Source of the DNA: Erysipelotrichaceae bacterium NK3D112
GTDB lineage: Bacteria > Bacillota_I > Bacilli_A > Erysipelotrichales > Erysipelotrichaceae
NCBI GenBank assembly: GCA_000701725.1
Contig: JNJQ01000005.1
Coordinates: 1-64,000, forward strand
DNA: 64,000 nt
Reading direction: 5' to 3'
Under the pieces are notes generated by a model. The model was not told the origin of the DNA and searched no databases. It worked only from the letters and a program-made list of their open reading frames with translations. Position 1 is the stretch's first letter, and each line of letters starts with the position of its first letter. The position numbers were made by a program, and so were the translations under genes. Positions 35,081 through 45,196 of the stretch are shown piece after piece.

Positions 35081-36319
35081 TCATTGTGTTCTGTTCTTCT
35101 TTCTGTACCGGGCCGGGGTGCATCCTTCCACGTTGCGGAAGCACTGGATGAAATAGTTTGGTGTGTTGAAGGCAAGCATGTCGGCGATTTCCGATATGGG
35201 AAGCGCGGTGGTTTCCAGAAGAATTTTCGCTCTTTCTATTTTCTTGTCTCTGATATAGCTGCTCAGTGATACACCTGTTTCCTTTCTGAATTTGTCAGTC
35301 AGGTAGTATTCGGTATAACCGACCAGAGGGGCAAGATCGGCAGCGGAAAGCTTCTGATCCAGATTCAGTTCAATATAATCGCAGCACTTCTGAACGGCAT
35401 GGGAATAATCCGGATTGGCGCGGGCATAATGGACACGATAAATGAAATCATGATACATCGCGTTGGCAAGGGCGGAGAGTTCTCCCGAATCCTTGCAGTC
35501 TTCCGCATTCTGGATATAGGAGTCGCCAAGCGCATAGGCGATTTCCGGGGAAAGACCTCCCACCATGGCGGCTCTTGAGACCAGAGTTGTGAAGACGGTC
35601 ACGCTGGTTTTCTGCTGCCTCAGAGGATCGCGTCCGCGCACCGGAACACCCGGCGAGATATCAGAGCTGGATTTCAATACATCGTGGTAATTGATGTTTC
35701 CTTCCGCCACCATCCTCAGCAGCGCCTGTTCATTCTGCCAGACTTTCAGACGGTTGCGCACACCCGGTGAATTGTCGGCGGCTGTCTCCTCCCGCTCATC
35801 CTCCCTGTGCAAAGCTTCGAGTCCTGCCTGTTCTCCGGTGAGGGTGTTATGAATCATCATGACATAGCGGGTGAAGATGGAATAGGGCATGACGGGCAGC
35901 TCATCAACGGAATTGCACATCTGTCTGATCCAGGAAAGATTCTGATATCCTTTCGCCGCAGTGTGCAGGGCGGACTGAAGCTGTCCCGTATCCGGTCTGG
36001 AATAGAAGACGGGACCGATCAGAAAAATCAGATCATCGGTTTTGCCTGCTTCAAACGTGACGGCCCATTGCATGCCCACCGCACTGCCGATCAGACATGG
36101 CATTCTCCGGTTTTTATCATTGGCGAGCTGTTTTGCCTTCTCCATGGTGCCAAGGGCGCGGAAGGCTTTTTCAAACATACTGACAAGATGTTCCGGGCAA
36201 TAGGAGGCAATATATTCCCCGTCATAGCTGAAACACCAGACATACAGTTTTTCATCCGCGGGAATGATTGACTGCAGAAGGATGAGATTGGCTTCGGCAT
36301 TGGTCATGATCCGGTCCAT
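35081..36319 (-). CDS. AraC-family regulator of the plant-glycoside locus
   Basis: This is a 412-residue regulator. The C-terminal 100 residues hold the two HTH motifs of AraC (KLSAADLAPLVGYTEYYLTDKFRKETG and the closing block around FIQCFRNVEGCTPARYR). The N-terminal 280 residues form a sensor region (KLYVWCFSYDGEYIASYCPE) of a type common in such Bacillota regulators but not named here. AAGGAG lies seven bases before the ATG. The gene is divergent from the GPH symporter operon and is its likely activator. Confidence 0.85.
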   Translation of the reverse strand: MDRIMTNAEANLILLQSIIPADEKLYVWCFSYDGEYIASYCPEHLVSMFEKAFRALGTMEKAKQLANDKNRRMPCLIGSAVGMQWAVTFEAGKTDDLIFLIGPVFYSRPDTGQLQSALHTAAKGYQNLSWIRQMCNSVDELPVMPYSIFTRYVMMIHNTLTGEQAGLEALHREDEREETAADNSPGVRNRLKVWQNEQALLRMVAEGNINYHDVLKSSSDISPGVPVRGRDPLRQQKTSVTVFTTLVSRAAMVGGLSPEIAYALGDSYIQNAEDCKDSGELSALANAMYHDFIYRVHYARANPDYSHAVQKCCDYIELNLDQKLSAADLAPLVGYTEYYLTDKFRKETGVSLSSYIRDKKIERAKILLETTALPISEIADMLAFNTPNYFIQCFRNVEGCTPARYRKKNRTQ

Positions 36320-36472
36320 AGAGTATCTCCTTATAACATGCGTTTTTTGGCATTATTATAAATGAATGTGTTTTCGGGATTGTAAATAACTGCGATAAAA
36401 TCTGTTTGTTAAGCGGTTACAAATCATTTTAACACAATCACGAATAATTGTAATTTCACTTTGGTTTTTGAC

Positions 36473-36510
36473 TTTACGCGGATGTATGCGCTTTCTACAA
36501 TGAGATTGTA
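36473..36510 (+). promoter_or_regulatory. Promoter of the glycoside operon with inverted repeat
   Basis: TTTACG (36473-36478), a 17-base spacer and TACAAT (36496-36501) form a fair promoter. TACAAT-GAG-ATTGTA (36496-36510) is a perfect inverted repeat covering the -10 and the likely start, and may be a regulator site. Confidence 0.5.
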
Positions 36511-36552
36511 ACAAAAGGGGAAAGCTCCCATCATTCAAAAAAGGAGAAAATC

Positions 36553-38013
36553 ATGGAAAAGGTTTCACAGAACACAGAAGTTCAGTATCGCAAAGCAAAA
36601 CTCTGGCAGATCATTCTGGTTGCCTTCAATGCCTTCAACGGCATGGCTGTTTACTTTCTGATCGGTCTTGCCAGCTATTCCGCAAGTATCGGCTATGGCA
36701 TCGCGACTGTGGTTGTCGGCGGACTGCTCACCTTCACAAGAATCTTCGACGCGATCACCGATCCGCTGCTGGCGTTTGTCTATGACCGTTTCAACACTCC
36801 GTTTGGCAAAGTCAGACCGCTCATGCTGATCGGCTGGGCAATCCAGTCTCTTGGTCTGTTATGCATGTTCAACTTCTTCTCCAGCAAGGGACACGGCATT
36901 CCCGTCTTCCTGGCATTCTACATGCTGTATGTTGTCGGCTACACAATCGTCAATATGACCGCGCAGACACTGCCGGCTCTGATGACCAACGATCCAAAGC
37001 AGCGTCCGACAGTCGGCGTATGGCAGACCGTTCTCAACTATCTGACACCGATGGCTCTCAACATCATCGTTTATACAAAGCTGATGCCCGCATACGGCGG
37101 CAGCTTCAACCAGGAATTCCTCAACATCGTCACATGGATGTGCGTCACCATCGCCTTTGTCGGTGTCGTCCTTGTCTGCATCGGTATCTCCGAATATGAC
37201 AAGCCGGAAAACTTCGAAGGTCTTGGCAAGAAGGAACGCCTCAAGCTTTCCGATATGATTGAGGTTCTCAAGGACAACAAGCCGCTGCAGAGCTATATCC
37301 TCTCCGCCGCTTCCGACAAGATCGCCCAGCAGGCTTCCTCCGCTTCCATCGTTTCCACCATGCTCAACGGCATCCTGATCGGAAACATGGGCCTTGCGAC
37401 AACATTAAGCATGATCGGTATGCTGCCGTCCATTCTCTTCGCAGCTTATGGCGCAAGATATGCCGGCCAGCACGGTCACAAGGAATCCATCGTCACCTGG
37501 ACACGCAGATGCATCTATGCAAACCTTGCAATCATCGCATTCTTCATTGTTGTCCGCATGACAGCAGGTACGCAGTCCATCGCCAGCATGGGCGTCACAA
37601 TGATCGTGTTCGTTCTGCTGACCTTCATCTCAAACGGTTTCGCGATGTGCGTCACAACTTCCAATACAGGTTTCATGGCTGATATCATTGACTATGAGCT
37701 TGACCGTTCCGGCAGATACATCCCGGCAGTCATCAGCGGCACATACAGCCTGATCGACAAGATCGTCTCCTCATTCTCCGCAGCGATCGCCACCGGATGC
37801 GTTGCTCTGATCGGCTATACATCCACCATGCCGCAGCCGGGTGATCCCGCAACAGGCGGTGTGTTCTGGATGACCATGTTCCTGAGATACGGTCTGGCAA
37901 TTCTCGGCTGGATCTGCACACTGATCGCAATGAGACAGTGCAAACTCAACAAGGACGAAATGGTCCGTGTCCAGAAGGATATCGCAGAGCGCAAGGCTGC
38001 TCTGGCAAAATAA
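36553..38013 (+). CDS. GPH-family (glycoside-pentoside-hexuronide) sugar symporter
   Basis: This 486-residue membrane protein has twelve hydrophobic segments. The GPH pattern is clear: KLWQIILVAFNAFNGMAVYF at the start, then FTRIFDAITDPLLAFVYDRFNTPFGKVRPLMLIGW after helix two, and the mid-loop NDPKQRPTVGVWQ. Family members carry intact glycosides with a cation. It is the first gene of a seven-gene unit and the only transporter in it, so it should bring in the plant glycoside. GGAGAAAAT precedes the ATG. Confidence 0.9.
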   Translation: MEKVSQNTEVQYRKAKLWQIILVAFNAFNGMAVYFLIGLASYSASIGYGIATVVVGGLLTFTRIFDAITDPLLAFVYDRFNTPFGKVRPLMLIGWAIQSLGLLCMFNFFSSKGHGIPVFLAFYMLYVVGYTIVNMTAQTLPALMTNDPKQRPTVGVWQTVLNYLTPMALNIIVYTKLMPAYGGSFNQEFLNIVTWMCVTIAFVGVVLVCIGISEYDKPENFEGLGKKERLKLSDMIEVLKDNKPLQSYILSAASDKIAQQASSASIVSTMLNGILIGNMGLATTLSMIGMLPSILFAAYGARYAGQHGHKESIVTWTRRCIYANLAIIAFFIVVRMTAGTQSIASMGVTMIVFVLLTFISNGFAMCVTTSNTGFMADIIDYELDRSGRYIPAVISGTYSLIDKIVSSFSAAIATGCVALIGYTSTMPQPGDPATGGVFWMTMFLRYGLAILGWICTLIAMRQCKLNKDEMVRVQKDIAERKAALAK

Positions 38014-38032
38014 TTCAAATCATAAAAACGGC

Positions 38033-38061
38033 GGGTATGTACGGAAGGACCGTGCATACCC
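38033..38061 (+). terminator. Intercistronic hairpin between symporter and GH2 genes
   Basis: GGGTATGTACGG (38033-38044) pairs with CCGTGCATACCC (38050-38061) with one U-G pair and a 5-base loop. There is no T-run, so it is more likely a transcript-stabilising or processing hairpin than a true terminator. Confidence 0.55.
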
Positions 38062-38091
38062 TGCATATATATTGCAGGAGGTAAAACGGAT

Positions 38092-40293
38092 ATGCGCAAT
38101 ATTACAGTTCTGAAAGAAGGATGGCATTTCCTGAAAAAGGATCTGTCATACGAAAACGCGGTGAAATATGCGGAAATGGGTGAAGCCGTTTCCGTTCCCC
38201 ATACCTGGAACGCAGTTGATGGCCAGGATGGCGGCAATGATTATCACAGAGGCCTCTGCTGGTATGTGCGTGAGCTCACAGCAAAAGAGCTGGCAGGCGA
38301 ATGTGTCTTTGCGGAATTCAATGGCGCGGCGATGAGCGCGGATGTCTGGTTCAACGGAAAGCATCTTGCCCATCATGACGGCGGCTACAGCACATTCCGC
38401 GTTGATCTGAGTGCGGAAAGAAGTGAGAAAAACATTCTCGCCGTATCCTTAAGCAACGAGGATAACAACACGGTTTATCCCCAGAAGGCGGACTTCACAT
38501 TCTATGGCGGCCTTTACCGTGAGGTCAGACTGATTTCGGTTCCTGAAAAGCATTTCGAACTGCTCAAGGACGGCACACCGGGAATCAAAGTCACCCCGGT
38601 CGTCGATCTGGAAAACAGATGCGCATCTGTCACTGTTGAAACATGGCAGAATGCGGACAGTGTCACAATGACAGTCAACGGTGAAACCAGAACGGTATCT
38701 TCCGATAACGGTCATGCGTGCGAAGAATTCAGGATTGAAAATGTTCATTTATGGGACGGTCTTGATGATCCGTATCTTTATACAGCAAGCGCAAAGCTGG
38801 AAAGCGGCGATGAGGTATGCACAAGATTCGGCTGCCGCAAATTCGAATGGAATGCGGAAAAGGGCTTCTTCCTCAACGGCAGAAGCTATCCGTTAAGAGG
38901 TGTGTCCAGACACCAGGACCTCAAGGGCAAAGGCAATGCCTTAAGTGTTGAGGACCATAAAGCTGATATGGATATCATCCTTGAGCTTGGCGCAAACACA
39001 CTGCGTCTTGCCCATTACCAGCATGCCCAGGAATTCTATGATCTCTGCGATGAGAACGGTCTGGTCGTATGGGCGGAAATTCCCTATATCACCATGCATA
39101 TGAAGAACGGCCGTGAAAACACCCTGAGCCAGATGAAGGAACTGGTCACACAGTCCTACAATCATCCGAGCATCGCGGTCTGGGGTCTTTCCAATGAAAT
39201 CACAGCCGCCAGCGCGGTGGATGAGGATCTGCTGGAAAATCACAGACAGCTCAATGATCTGTGCCACAGAATGGATCAGACAAGACCCACCGTCATGGCC
39301 AACGTGTTCATGCTTGAAACAGACAGTCCGATTCTGGAAATTCCCGATATCAACAGCTACAACCTCTATTTCGGATGGTATCTGGGCGATCTGAACCAGA
39401 ATGATGAATTCTTCGATGAATATCATGCGAAATATCCGGAAAGAGTCATCGGTTTCTCGGAATATGGCGCTGATGCCAATCCCGCCTACCATAGTGCTCA
39501 TCCGGAAAAGGGCGATTACACGGAAGATTATCAGGCGCTCTATCATGAGCATATGCTGAAGATGATCGAGGAAAGACCTTACTTATGGGCAACCCATGTA
39601 TGGAATCTCTTCGACTTCGCAGCCGATGGCAGAGATGAGGGCGGCAAGCACGGTGAAAATCAGAAAGGTCTGGTCACCTTCGACCGCTCATACAGAAAGG
39701 ATGCCTTCTGGCTTTACAAGGCAGCCTGGAACAAAAAGACACCGTTTGTGCATCTTTGCGGCAAAGGCTATGCCAACCGTGCTGAAGAAACCACACAGAT
39801 CAAGGTCTACTCCAATCAGAACAGTGTCACCCTGTTCATGGACGGCAAAGAGATCGGCACATGCGAAGGAAAGACAGTCTTCACATGGGATGTGAAGATC
39901 ACCGGCACCCATGAATTCAGGGCGGTATCCGGCGAATGCACCGACACAATGACAATCACAAAGGTTGCCGAACCGGATGAAAGCTATATTTTCAACAAGG
40001 CTGCACAGTCTGTCACAAACTGGTTTGACGCGGATGAGGTCAATCCTGAATATTTCTCCATCCAGGATACACTCGGTGAACTCAGAGCGCATCCGGAAGC
40101 CGGAAAAGTGGTTGAACAGATGATGGCAAAAGGCGCATCGGAACGCGGCGATGTCGCGGAAAGCGTCAAAAACAATCCGGGTCTTCAGAGGATGATGGCA
40201 AGAATGACCATGATCAGCCTGCTGAAACAGTCAGGAGCGGACGAGCAGTCCATGAAGCAGCTCAACAGAATCTTACAGGGGATTAAAAAATGA
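38092..40293 (+). CDS. GH2 beta-glycosidase (beta-galactosidase/beta-glucuronidase-like) with helical tail
   Basis: This is a 733-residue cytoplasmic enzyme. In order it has a jelly-roll sugar-binding domain (SVPHTWNAVDG, YHRGLCWYVRE), an immunoglobulin-like domain, the GH2 barrel, a C-terminal sandwich and a helical tail of about 85 residues. The acid/base Glu369 is in WGLSNEI and the nucleophile Glu457 in GFSEYGAD. The tail (from FSIQDTLGELRAHPEAGK) is Met- and Gln-rich and looks like an added domain, as seen in some gut GH2 enzymes. Beta-galactoside, beta-glucuronide or another beta-linkage cannot be told apart by sequence reading. It overlaps the isomerase gene by four bases. Confidence 0.88.
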   Translation: MRNITVLKEGWHFLKKDLSYENAVKYAEMGEAVSVPHTWNAVDGQDGGNDYHRGLCWYVRELTAKELAGECVFAEFNGAAMSADVWFNGKHLAHHDGGYSTFRVDLSAERSEKNILAVSLSNEDNNTVYPQKADFTFYGGLYREVRLISVPEKHFELLKDGTPGIKVTPVVDLENRCASVTVETWQNADSVTMTVNGETRTVSSDNGHACEEFRIENVHLWDGLDDPYLYTASAKLESGDEVCTRFGCRKFEWNAEKGFFLNGRSYPLRGVSRHQDLKGKGNALSVEDHKADMDIILELGANTLRLAHYQHAQEFYDLCDENGLVVWAEIPYITMHMKNGRENTLSQMKELVTQSYNHPSIAVWGLSNEITAASAVDEDLLENHRQLNDLCHRMDQTRPTVMANVFMLETDSPILEIPDINSYNLYFGWYLGDLNQNDEFFDEYHAKYPERVIGFSEYGADANPAYHSAHPEKGDYTEDYQALYHEHMLKMIEERPYLWATHVWNLFDFAADGRDEGGKHGENQKGLVTFDRSYRKDAFWLYKAAWNKKTPFVHLCGKGYANRAEETTQIKVYSNQNSVTLFMDGKEIGTCEGKTVFTWDVKITGTHEFRAVSGECTDTMTITKVAEPDESYIFNKAAQSVTNWFDADEVNPEYFSIQDTLGELRAHPEAGKVVEQMMAKGASERGDVAESVKNNPGLQRMMARMTMISLLKQSGADEQSMKQLNRILQGIKK

Positions 40294-41138
40294 AAACAGC
40301 AGTCCAGCAGATCATGCTGGGAACAGTGACACAGAACGAAGACAAAGCACGCAATACACTTGCACGCATCAAAGCGGCCGGATATGACGGACTTGAACTG
40401 AACCGGTTCATGATCCATCCGGCTGCGCCGCTGGTGCGCATCCTGACCAAAGCGGCGGGAATGCCCACCGGCAAAGGCGGCAATCTTGACTGGAAAAAGC
40501 TGATGTGTGAAAGCGGACTTGAAGTCATCAGTCTGCACGCTGATCTCGGCTCACTTGAAAATGACGCACTGGCGGTCATTGCCGATGCGAAGGATCTTGA
40601 AACAGAGACCGTCGTCATCACCGGAATGTACCGTTTTGACTACAGCGATGAAACAGCTGTGAAAGGACTTGCGCAAAGGCTGAACAAAGCCGGCGAAGTT
40701 CTGAAGAATGAAGGAATTTCTCTGCTCTATCACAACCACAATGCCGAACTTCTGAAAACGAAATCCGGCCGATGCGCCTATGAGATTCTGATCGAAGAGA
40801 CCGACCCCGCTTTTGTGAATTTTGAATTTGACAGCTACTGGTTCACGGATGGCGGTGCAGATGCGAAAGTCTGGATGAGGAAACTGGGCACACGCATGAA
40901 GAAGTGGCATGTGACTGACCGCGGCTTCCGTAATACAAAAAAAGCAATCACACCGATTCTCAAAGCCGATTCGATGGAACTCGGCACGGGCAATATGGAT
41001 CTGGACGGTCTGAAGGAGATCGCGCTGGCCAATGGCATTGACGCGGTGGTTCTTGAAAGCCATAAGAACTGGATTGACAAGGATCCCCTCAAAAGCCTGG
41101 AATTAAGCGCGAAGTGGCTTAACAGGAGGTTCAAATGA
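40290..41138 (+). CDS. Sugar phosphate isomerase/epimerase-like TIM-barrel protein
   Basis: This 282-residue protein belongs to the xylose-isomerase-like barrel superfamily. Metal-site blocks include VISLHADLG, LLYHNHNAEL, VNFEFDSYWFTDGGAD, KKWHVTDRG and GTGNMDLDG. It overlaps GH2 and GH78 by four bases at each side, so it is made together with them. It probably epimerises or isomerises, or oxidatively opens, a sugar freed from the glycoside. The exact step is unknown. Confidence 0.8.
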   Translation: MKTAVQQIMLGTVTQNEDKARNTLARIKAAGYDGLELNRFMIHPAAPLVRILTKAAGMPTGKGGNLDWKKLMCESGLEVISLHADLGSLENDALAVIADAKDLETETVVITGMYRFDYSDETAVKGLAQRLNKAGEVLKNEGISLLYHNHNAELLKTKSGRCAYEILIEETDPAFVNFEFDSYWFTDGGADAKVWMRKLGTRMKKWHVTDRGFRNTKKAITPILKADSMELGTGNMDLDGLKEIALANGIDAVVLESHKNWIDKDPLKSLELSAKWLNRRFK

Positions 41139-43396
41139 AAATGTCTGAATACGGACTGCCGCAGAAGTGGCAGGCGGAATGGATCAATCCTGAACTGCAG
41201 ATTAATGAAGAAAAACGTCAGCCTGCATCTGTGCTGCGCAGGCGTTTTTCACTTGAGGAAACAGTCAATGCCGTGCTTTATATCACTGCGCACGGCGTCT
41301 ATGAAGCATATCTGAACGGAAAAAGAGCCGGTGACTTTGTCCTGGCCCCGGGAACGGGGGACTATCATTCCCGTTTATGTGTGCAGGCATATGATGTCAG
41401 TGAACTTCTGGTCAAAGGGGATAATGAAATCATTGTCTGTCTGGGTGACGGATGGTACCGCGGCAGCGTCGGAATTGACGGCCTGACTGATTATTACGGC
41501 AAAGACATCGCTCTTCTCACTCAGCTGGAAGTCAATGGAAAACCTGTATTGTGCAGTGATGAAAACTGGCAGGCTTCCCAGTCAGGATGTATCCGTGAAA
41601 ATGATCTTCAGAAGGGTGAAATTTATGATGCCCGCAATGAGACAATCACGGACTGGCATGGTGTGAAGAAAGAAGACTTCGGATATGGCAATCTTGCACT
41701 CACGGAAAGTGTTCCGGTCATTGAGCAGGAGCGCTTTGAAGGAAAACTGATCCATACTTCCAATGGCGAGACAGTTATCGATTTCGGACAGAACCTGGCC
41801 GGTTATACGGAAATCAGAGTGCATGCGCATGAAGGGCAGACGATCACTTTATGGCATGGTGAAACACTTGATGAAAACGGCAATTTCACTCAGGAGAATT
41901 TCAATCCCGGTGACAGAAACCAGAACGGCGGCATCGAACAGAAGATTGTCTATACCTGCAAAGAAGGCCTGAATGTTTATAAGCCGCATTTCACCATCTT
42001 CGGCTTCCGCTATGCGAAGGTGGAAACAGACATTGATCTGAGTGATGCGGAATTCACTTCCATCGCGGTTTATTCAAAGATGAGACAGACCGGATTCTTC
42101 GAATGCGGCAATGCGGATGTCAACAGACTGTTCTTAAACAGTTTATGGTCCATGAAATCCAACTTCTGCGATATCCCGACCGACTGCCCGACCCGTGAAA
42201 GAGCGGGATGGACAGGCGATGCCCAGGTGTTTGCGCATACAGCGGTTTATCTCTCGGACTGCCTGCCGGTTTACCGCAAGTGGCTGGATGAATGCCGCTA
42301 TGCGCAGAAAGAGGACGGTCTGGTTCAGAACATCGCACCGGTAAACAATTCCGGTTCGATGATCTCCAATATGTTACAGGGAAGCTCCGGATGGGGCGAT
42401 GCCTGCGTGATTGTTCCATGGACCCTGTATCTGGCATATGGCGACAGAACAATCCTGGAAGAAAACTATGACATGATGACAAAGTGGGTTGACTTCTCAC
42501 TTGGCCGTGCGAAGGATACACGTCCGCAATACCAGGACAATCCTTATAAGGAATACCTTGTTGATCAGGGATTCCATTTCGGCGAATGGTGTCAGCCGGG
42601 TGTGGACAATACCGAAGTCATGAAAAACACGATGATGAACGGCGCACCCGAAGTCGCGACAGCCTTCTTATACAGAAGCGCAGCCCTGCTTTCACAGATC
42701 GCGAAGATCCTCAATCATCAGGAAGACGCTGAAAAATATGCGGAAATCGCGAAGAATGCGAAGAAGGCATACCGCTTCACCTGCACGGATGAAGGCGCAA
42801 TCCATTCCGAAAGACAGTGCGAATATGTCAGACCCGTCTCCTTCGGGCTTCTGGATGAAGAAGAGGCAAAGAAGGCGGCAGATGATCTCAATTCGCTGGT
42901 TGTGAACGGCGGATATCATTTGAATACCGGTTTCCTTTCCACACCTGATCTTTGCCGCGTGCTTGCCCAATACGGACACATCGATACGGCATACAGACTG
43001 TTATTGCAGAAGGAGTGCCCGTCCTGGCTGTATGCGGTGGACAAGGGAGCGACAACCATCTGGGAGACATGGGACGGCATCCGTGAGGACGGCACTGTGC
43101 ATGATTCACTCAATCATTATTCCTATGGTGCCATTTCCGGCTGGCTGTTCGACGGGGTGTGCGGAATCAATCTTTCCGCAGACGGTCTTGTGATCAGACC
43201 GTGCCCGGACAGATCGTTAGGCTGGGCAAAGGCCTGCTGGGATTCACCGAAGGGAAGAATCGAAAGCGCCTGGAAATATGTCAACGATATGATGGAAATG
43301 GATATCACCGTCCCGATGGCAGCTGAGATTGTGCTTCCTGACGGACAGAAACATTCTGTTGAGAAAGGAACATATCATTATGAAATATCTCTGTAA
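41135..43396 (+). CDS. GH78 alpha-L-rhamnosidase
   Basis: This 753-residue enzyme removes terminal alpha-L-rhamnose. The order of domains is typical: N-terminal sandwich (ITAHGVYEAYLNGKRAGD, LAPGTGDYHSRL), a second beta domain (VIDFGQNLAGYTEIRVHA), then an (alpha/alpha)6 barrel. The barrel has the catalytic block DIPTDCPTRERAGWTGDAQV and TTIWETWDG, and a C-terminal sandwich follows. There is no signal peptide, so it acts in the cytoplasm. The presence of rhamnosidase in the unit points to plant rhamnosides such as flavonoid or saponin glycosides. It is overlapped by the start of the GH43 gene. Confidence 0.9.
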   Translation: MKMSEYGLPQKWQAEWINPELQINEEKRQPASVLRRRFSLEETVNAVLYITAHGVYEAYLNGKRAGDFVLAPGTGDYHSRLCVQAYDVSELLVKGDNEIIVCLGDGWYRGSVGIDGLTDYYGKDIALLTQLEVNGKPVLCSDENWQASQSGCIRENDLQKGEIYDARNETITDWHGVKKEDFGYGNLALTESVPVIEQERFEGKLIHTSNGETVIDFGQNLAGYTEIRVHAHEGQTITLWHGETLDENGNFTQENFNPGDRNQNGGIEQKIVYTCKEGLNVYKPHFTIFGFRYAKVETDIDLSDAEFTSIAVYSKMRQTGFFECGNADVNRLFLNSLWSMKSNFCDIPTDCPTRERAGWTGDAQVFAHTAVYLSDCLPVYRKWLDECRYAQKEDGLVQNIAPVNNSGSMISNMLQGSSGWGDACVIVPWTLYLAYGDRTILEENYDMMTKWVDFSLGRAKDTRPQYQDNPYKEYLVDQGFHFGEWCQPGVDNTEVMKNTMMNGAPEVATAFLYRSAALLSQIAKILNHQEDAEKYAEIAKNAKKAYRFTCTDEGAIHSERQCEYVRPVSFGLLDEEEAKKAADDLNSLVVNGGYHLNTGFLSTPDLCRVLAQYGHIDTAYRLLLQKECPSWLYAVDKGATTIWETWDGIREDGTVHDSLNHYSYGAISGWLFDGVCGINLSADGLVIRPCPDRSLGWAKACWDSPKGRIESAWKYVNDMMEMDITVPMAAEIVLPDGQKHSVEKGTYHYEISL

Positions 43397-45182
43397 TCCT
43401 CTGAATGTGAATTACCGCTATCAGTTCAACCTTGATCAGAGACTGCACGGTCAATTGAAAATCTGCCGTGAGGCTGCCGATCCCAGCATGATTTATTTTG
43501 AAGGAAGATATTACATCTTCGCTTCAATGACCCTTGGCGTGTGGGTTTCGGATGATCTTGTGAACTGGGAAAATCACAGACTTCCTTCAGATCTTCCGCT
43601 TTATGACTACGCGCCTGATGTGCGCGTCAAGGACGGATATGTCTGGTTCTGCGCCTCAAAAAGAGAAGAGAACTGCGACCGTTACCGGACAAAGGACATC
43701 CTTAACGGGCCGTATGAAAAGGTGGAGGGAAACTTCCCGTACTGGGATCCTAATCTCTTTATCGATGATGACGGCAGGGTTTATTTCTACTGGGGCTGTT
43801 CGAATATGACACCGATCTATGGCGTGGAGCTGGATCCCGTTACCATGAATCCGATCACTGAAAAGAAAGTCATGGTGGAAGGCCATCCGTATGAAATCGG
43901 CTATGAAAGAATCGGTGAGGACAATTCCACATTCCCGTTAAGCGAGCAGGAAATTGAAATGCGCTATCAGGGTTTCATGAAGAGAAATCCCGCACCTGAA
44001 AGCATGTTGTCGGATGAAATCAAAATGATGATCCGGGGCATGCTATCACAGAAGCCTTATATCGAAGGCGCCTGGATGGACAAGCATTGCGGCAAGTATT
44101 ATCTGCAGTATGCATGTCCGGGAACCCAGTACAATACCTATTCGGACGGCGTATATGTGTCCGATTCCCCGATGGGACCGTTCGTACTGGCTGAAAACAA
44201 CCCGTATTCATATAAACCGGGCGGATTCCTTCCCGGTGCCGGACATGGCTCAACCATGCAGGATGAGCAGGGCACCTGGTGGCATACCGCGACCATGCGC
44301 ATCTCGAAAAACCATGACTTCGAGAGAAGAGTCGGCTTATGGCCGGCAGGCTTTGACAAGGACGGTCTGCTGTATTGCAACCAGAGATACGGCGACTGGC
44401 CGCTGGCTGTTTCAGGCATGAAACAGGATCCCTGGAGAAATCCGGCATGGATGTTACTGAGTGTGCATAAGAATGTGAGCGCCTCCTCTTATACAGAGGG
44501 ACATGAACCCGCAAAAGCAGCGGAAGAGAATATTCAGACCTGGTGGCAGGCCCAAAGCAATGCAAAGGACGAATGGCTGTGCCTTGATCTTGGCAGCTGC
44601 TTTGATGTCCATGGCGTGCAGATCAACTTCGCGGATGATGTGATCGATATGGAATGCCCGGGTGAAATCCGTCCGGGTACCCAGGCGAGATATATCGAGG
44701 AAAGAGATCTGCTCACAAGATGGAAGCTGGAAGCCTCCGTCGACGGGGAAACGTGGTTCACAGTCTGTGACAAGACACAGGCGGATACCGATCTCAGCCA
44801 TGATTTCATCGCAAGTGAGGAAGGATATCAGGCAAGATATCTGAAACTTTCCGAGATGGAAGTTCCTTATGGCCAGAAGCCCTGTGTTTCCGGTCTGAGA
44901 GTCTTCGGACTGGGCAAGGGCGAAGCACCGGCTGTGCCTGCTTTCAAAGCAGTCAGAACCAATGAGCTGGATATGAATGTGGTCATTGAAAAACAGGATG
45001 ACGCGCTCGGATATAACATTCTCTTCGGCTCATCCCCCGAAAAGCTTTATCACAGTTACATGGTCTTTGAAGCCGGCGAAAAGAGAATCGGCGCATTGGT
45101 CAAAGACAGAACATATTACGTCAGAGTTGACGCATTCAATGAGAACGGCATCACGGAAGGAACCTGTGTGCCGCTTCAGTGA
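43380..45182 (+). CDS. GH43-family glycosidase with F5/8-type (discoidin) domain
   Basis: This is a 600-residue cytoplasmic enzyme. The five-bladed propeller has the three acidic residues in EAADPSMIYFEG (base Asp), YWDPNLFIDDDG (Asp) and EGAWMDKHCG (acid Glu). From about residue 355 follow a discoidin/CBM32-like domain (NVSASSYTEG, WWQAQSNAKDEWLCLDLG) and a short C-terminal beta domain resembling Fn3. Family activity is usually beta-xylosidase or alpha-L-arabinofuranosidase. The start at 43380 lies inside the GH78 gene with GAAAGGAA upstream; the longer frame lacks a ribosome site. Confidence 0.85.
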   Translation: MKYLCNPLNVNYRYQFNLDQRLHGQLKICREAADPSMIYFEGRYYIFASMTLGVWVSDDLVNWENHRLPSDLPLYDYAPDVRVKDGYVWFCASKREENCDRYRTKDILNGPYEKVEGNFPYWDPNLFIDDDGRVYFYWGCSNMTPIYGVELDPVTMNPITEKKVMVEGHPYEIGYERIGEDNSTFPLSEQEIEMRYQGFMKRNPAPESMLSDEIKMMIRGMLSQKPYIEGAWMDKHCGKYYLQYACPGTQYNTYSDGVYVSDSPMGPFVLAENNPYSYKPGGFLPGAGHGSTMQDEQGTWWHTATMRISKNHDFERRVGLWPAGFDKDGLLYCNQRYGDWPLAVSGMKQDPWRNPAWMLLSVHKNVSASSYTEGHEPAKAAEENIQTWWQAQSNAKDEWLCLDLGSCFDVHGVQINFADDVIDMECPGEIRPGTQARYIEERDLLTRWKLEASVDGETWFTVCDKTQADTDLSHDFIASEEGYQARYLKLSEMEVPYGQKPCVSGLRVFGLGKGEAPAVPAFKAVRTNELDMNVVIEKQDDALGYNILFGSSPEKLYHSYMVFEAGEKRIGALVKDRTYYVRVDAFNENGITEGTCVPLQ

Positions 45183-45196
45183 CAAGGAGACTGCAT

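Noticed and set aside
36399-36417. A cre-like sequence TTGTTAAGCGGTTACAA upstream of the GPH symporter
   Set aside because: It fails the TG-N-AA-N-CG core by one shifted base, so it is not called a cre box.
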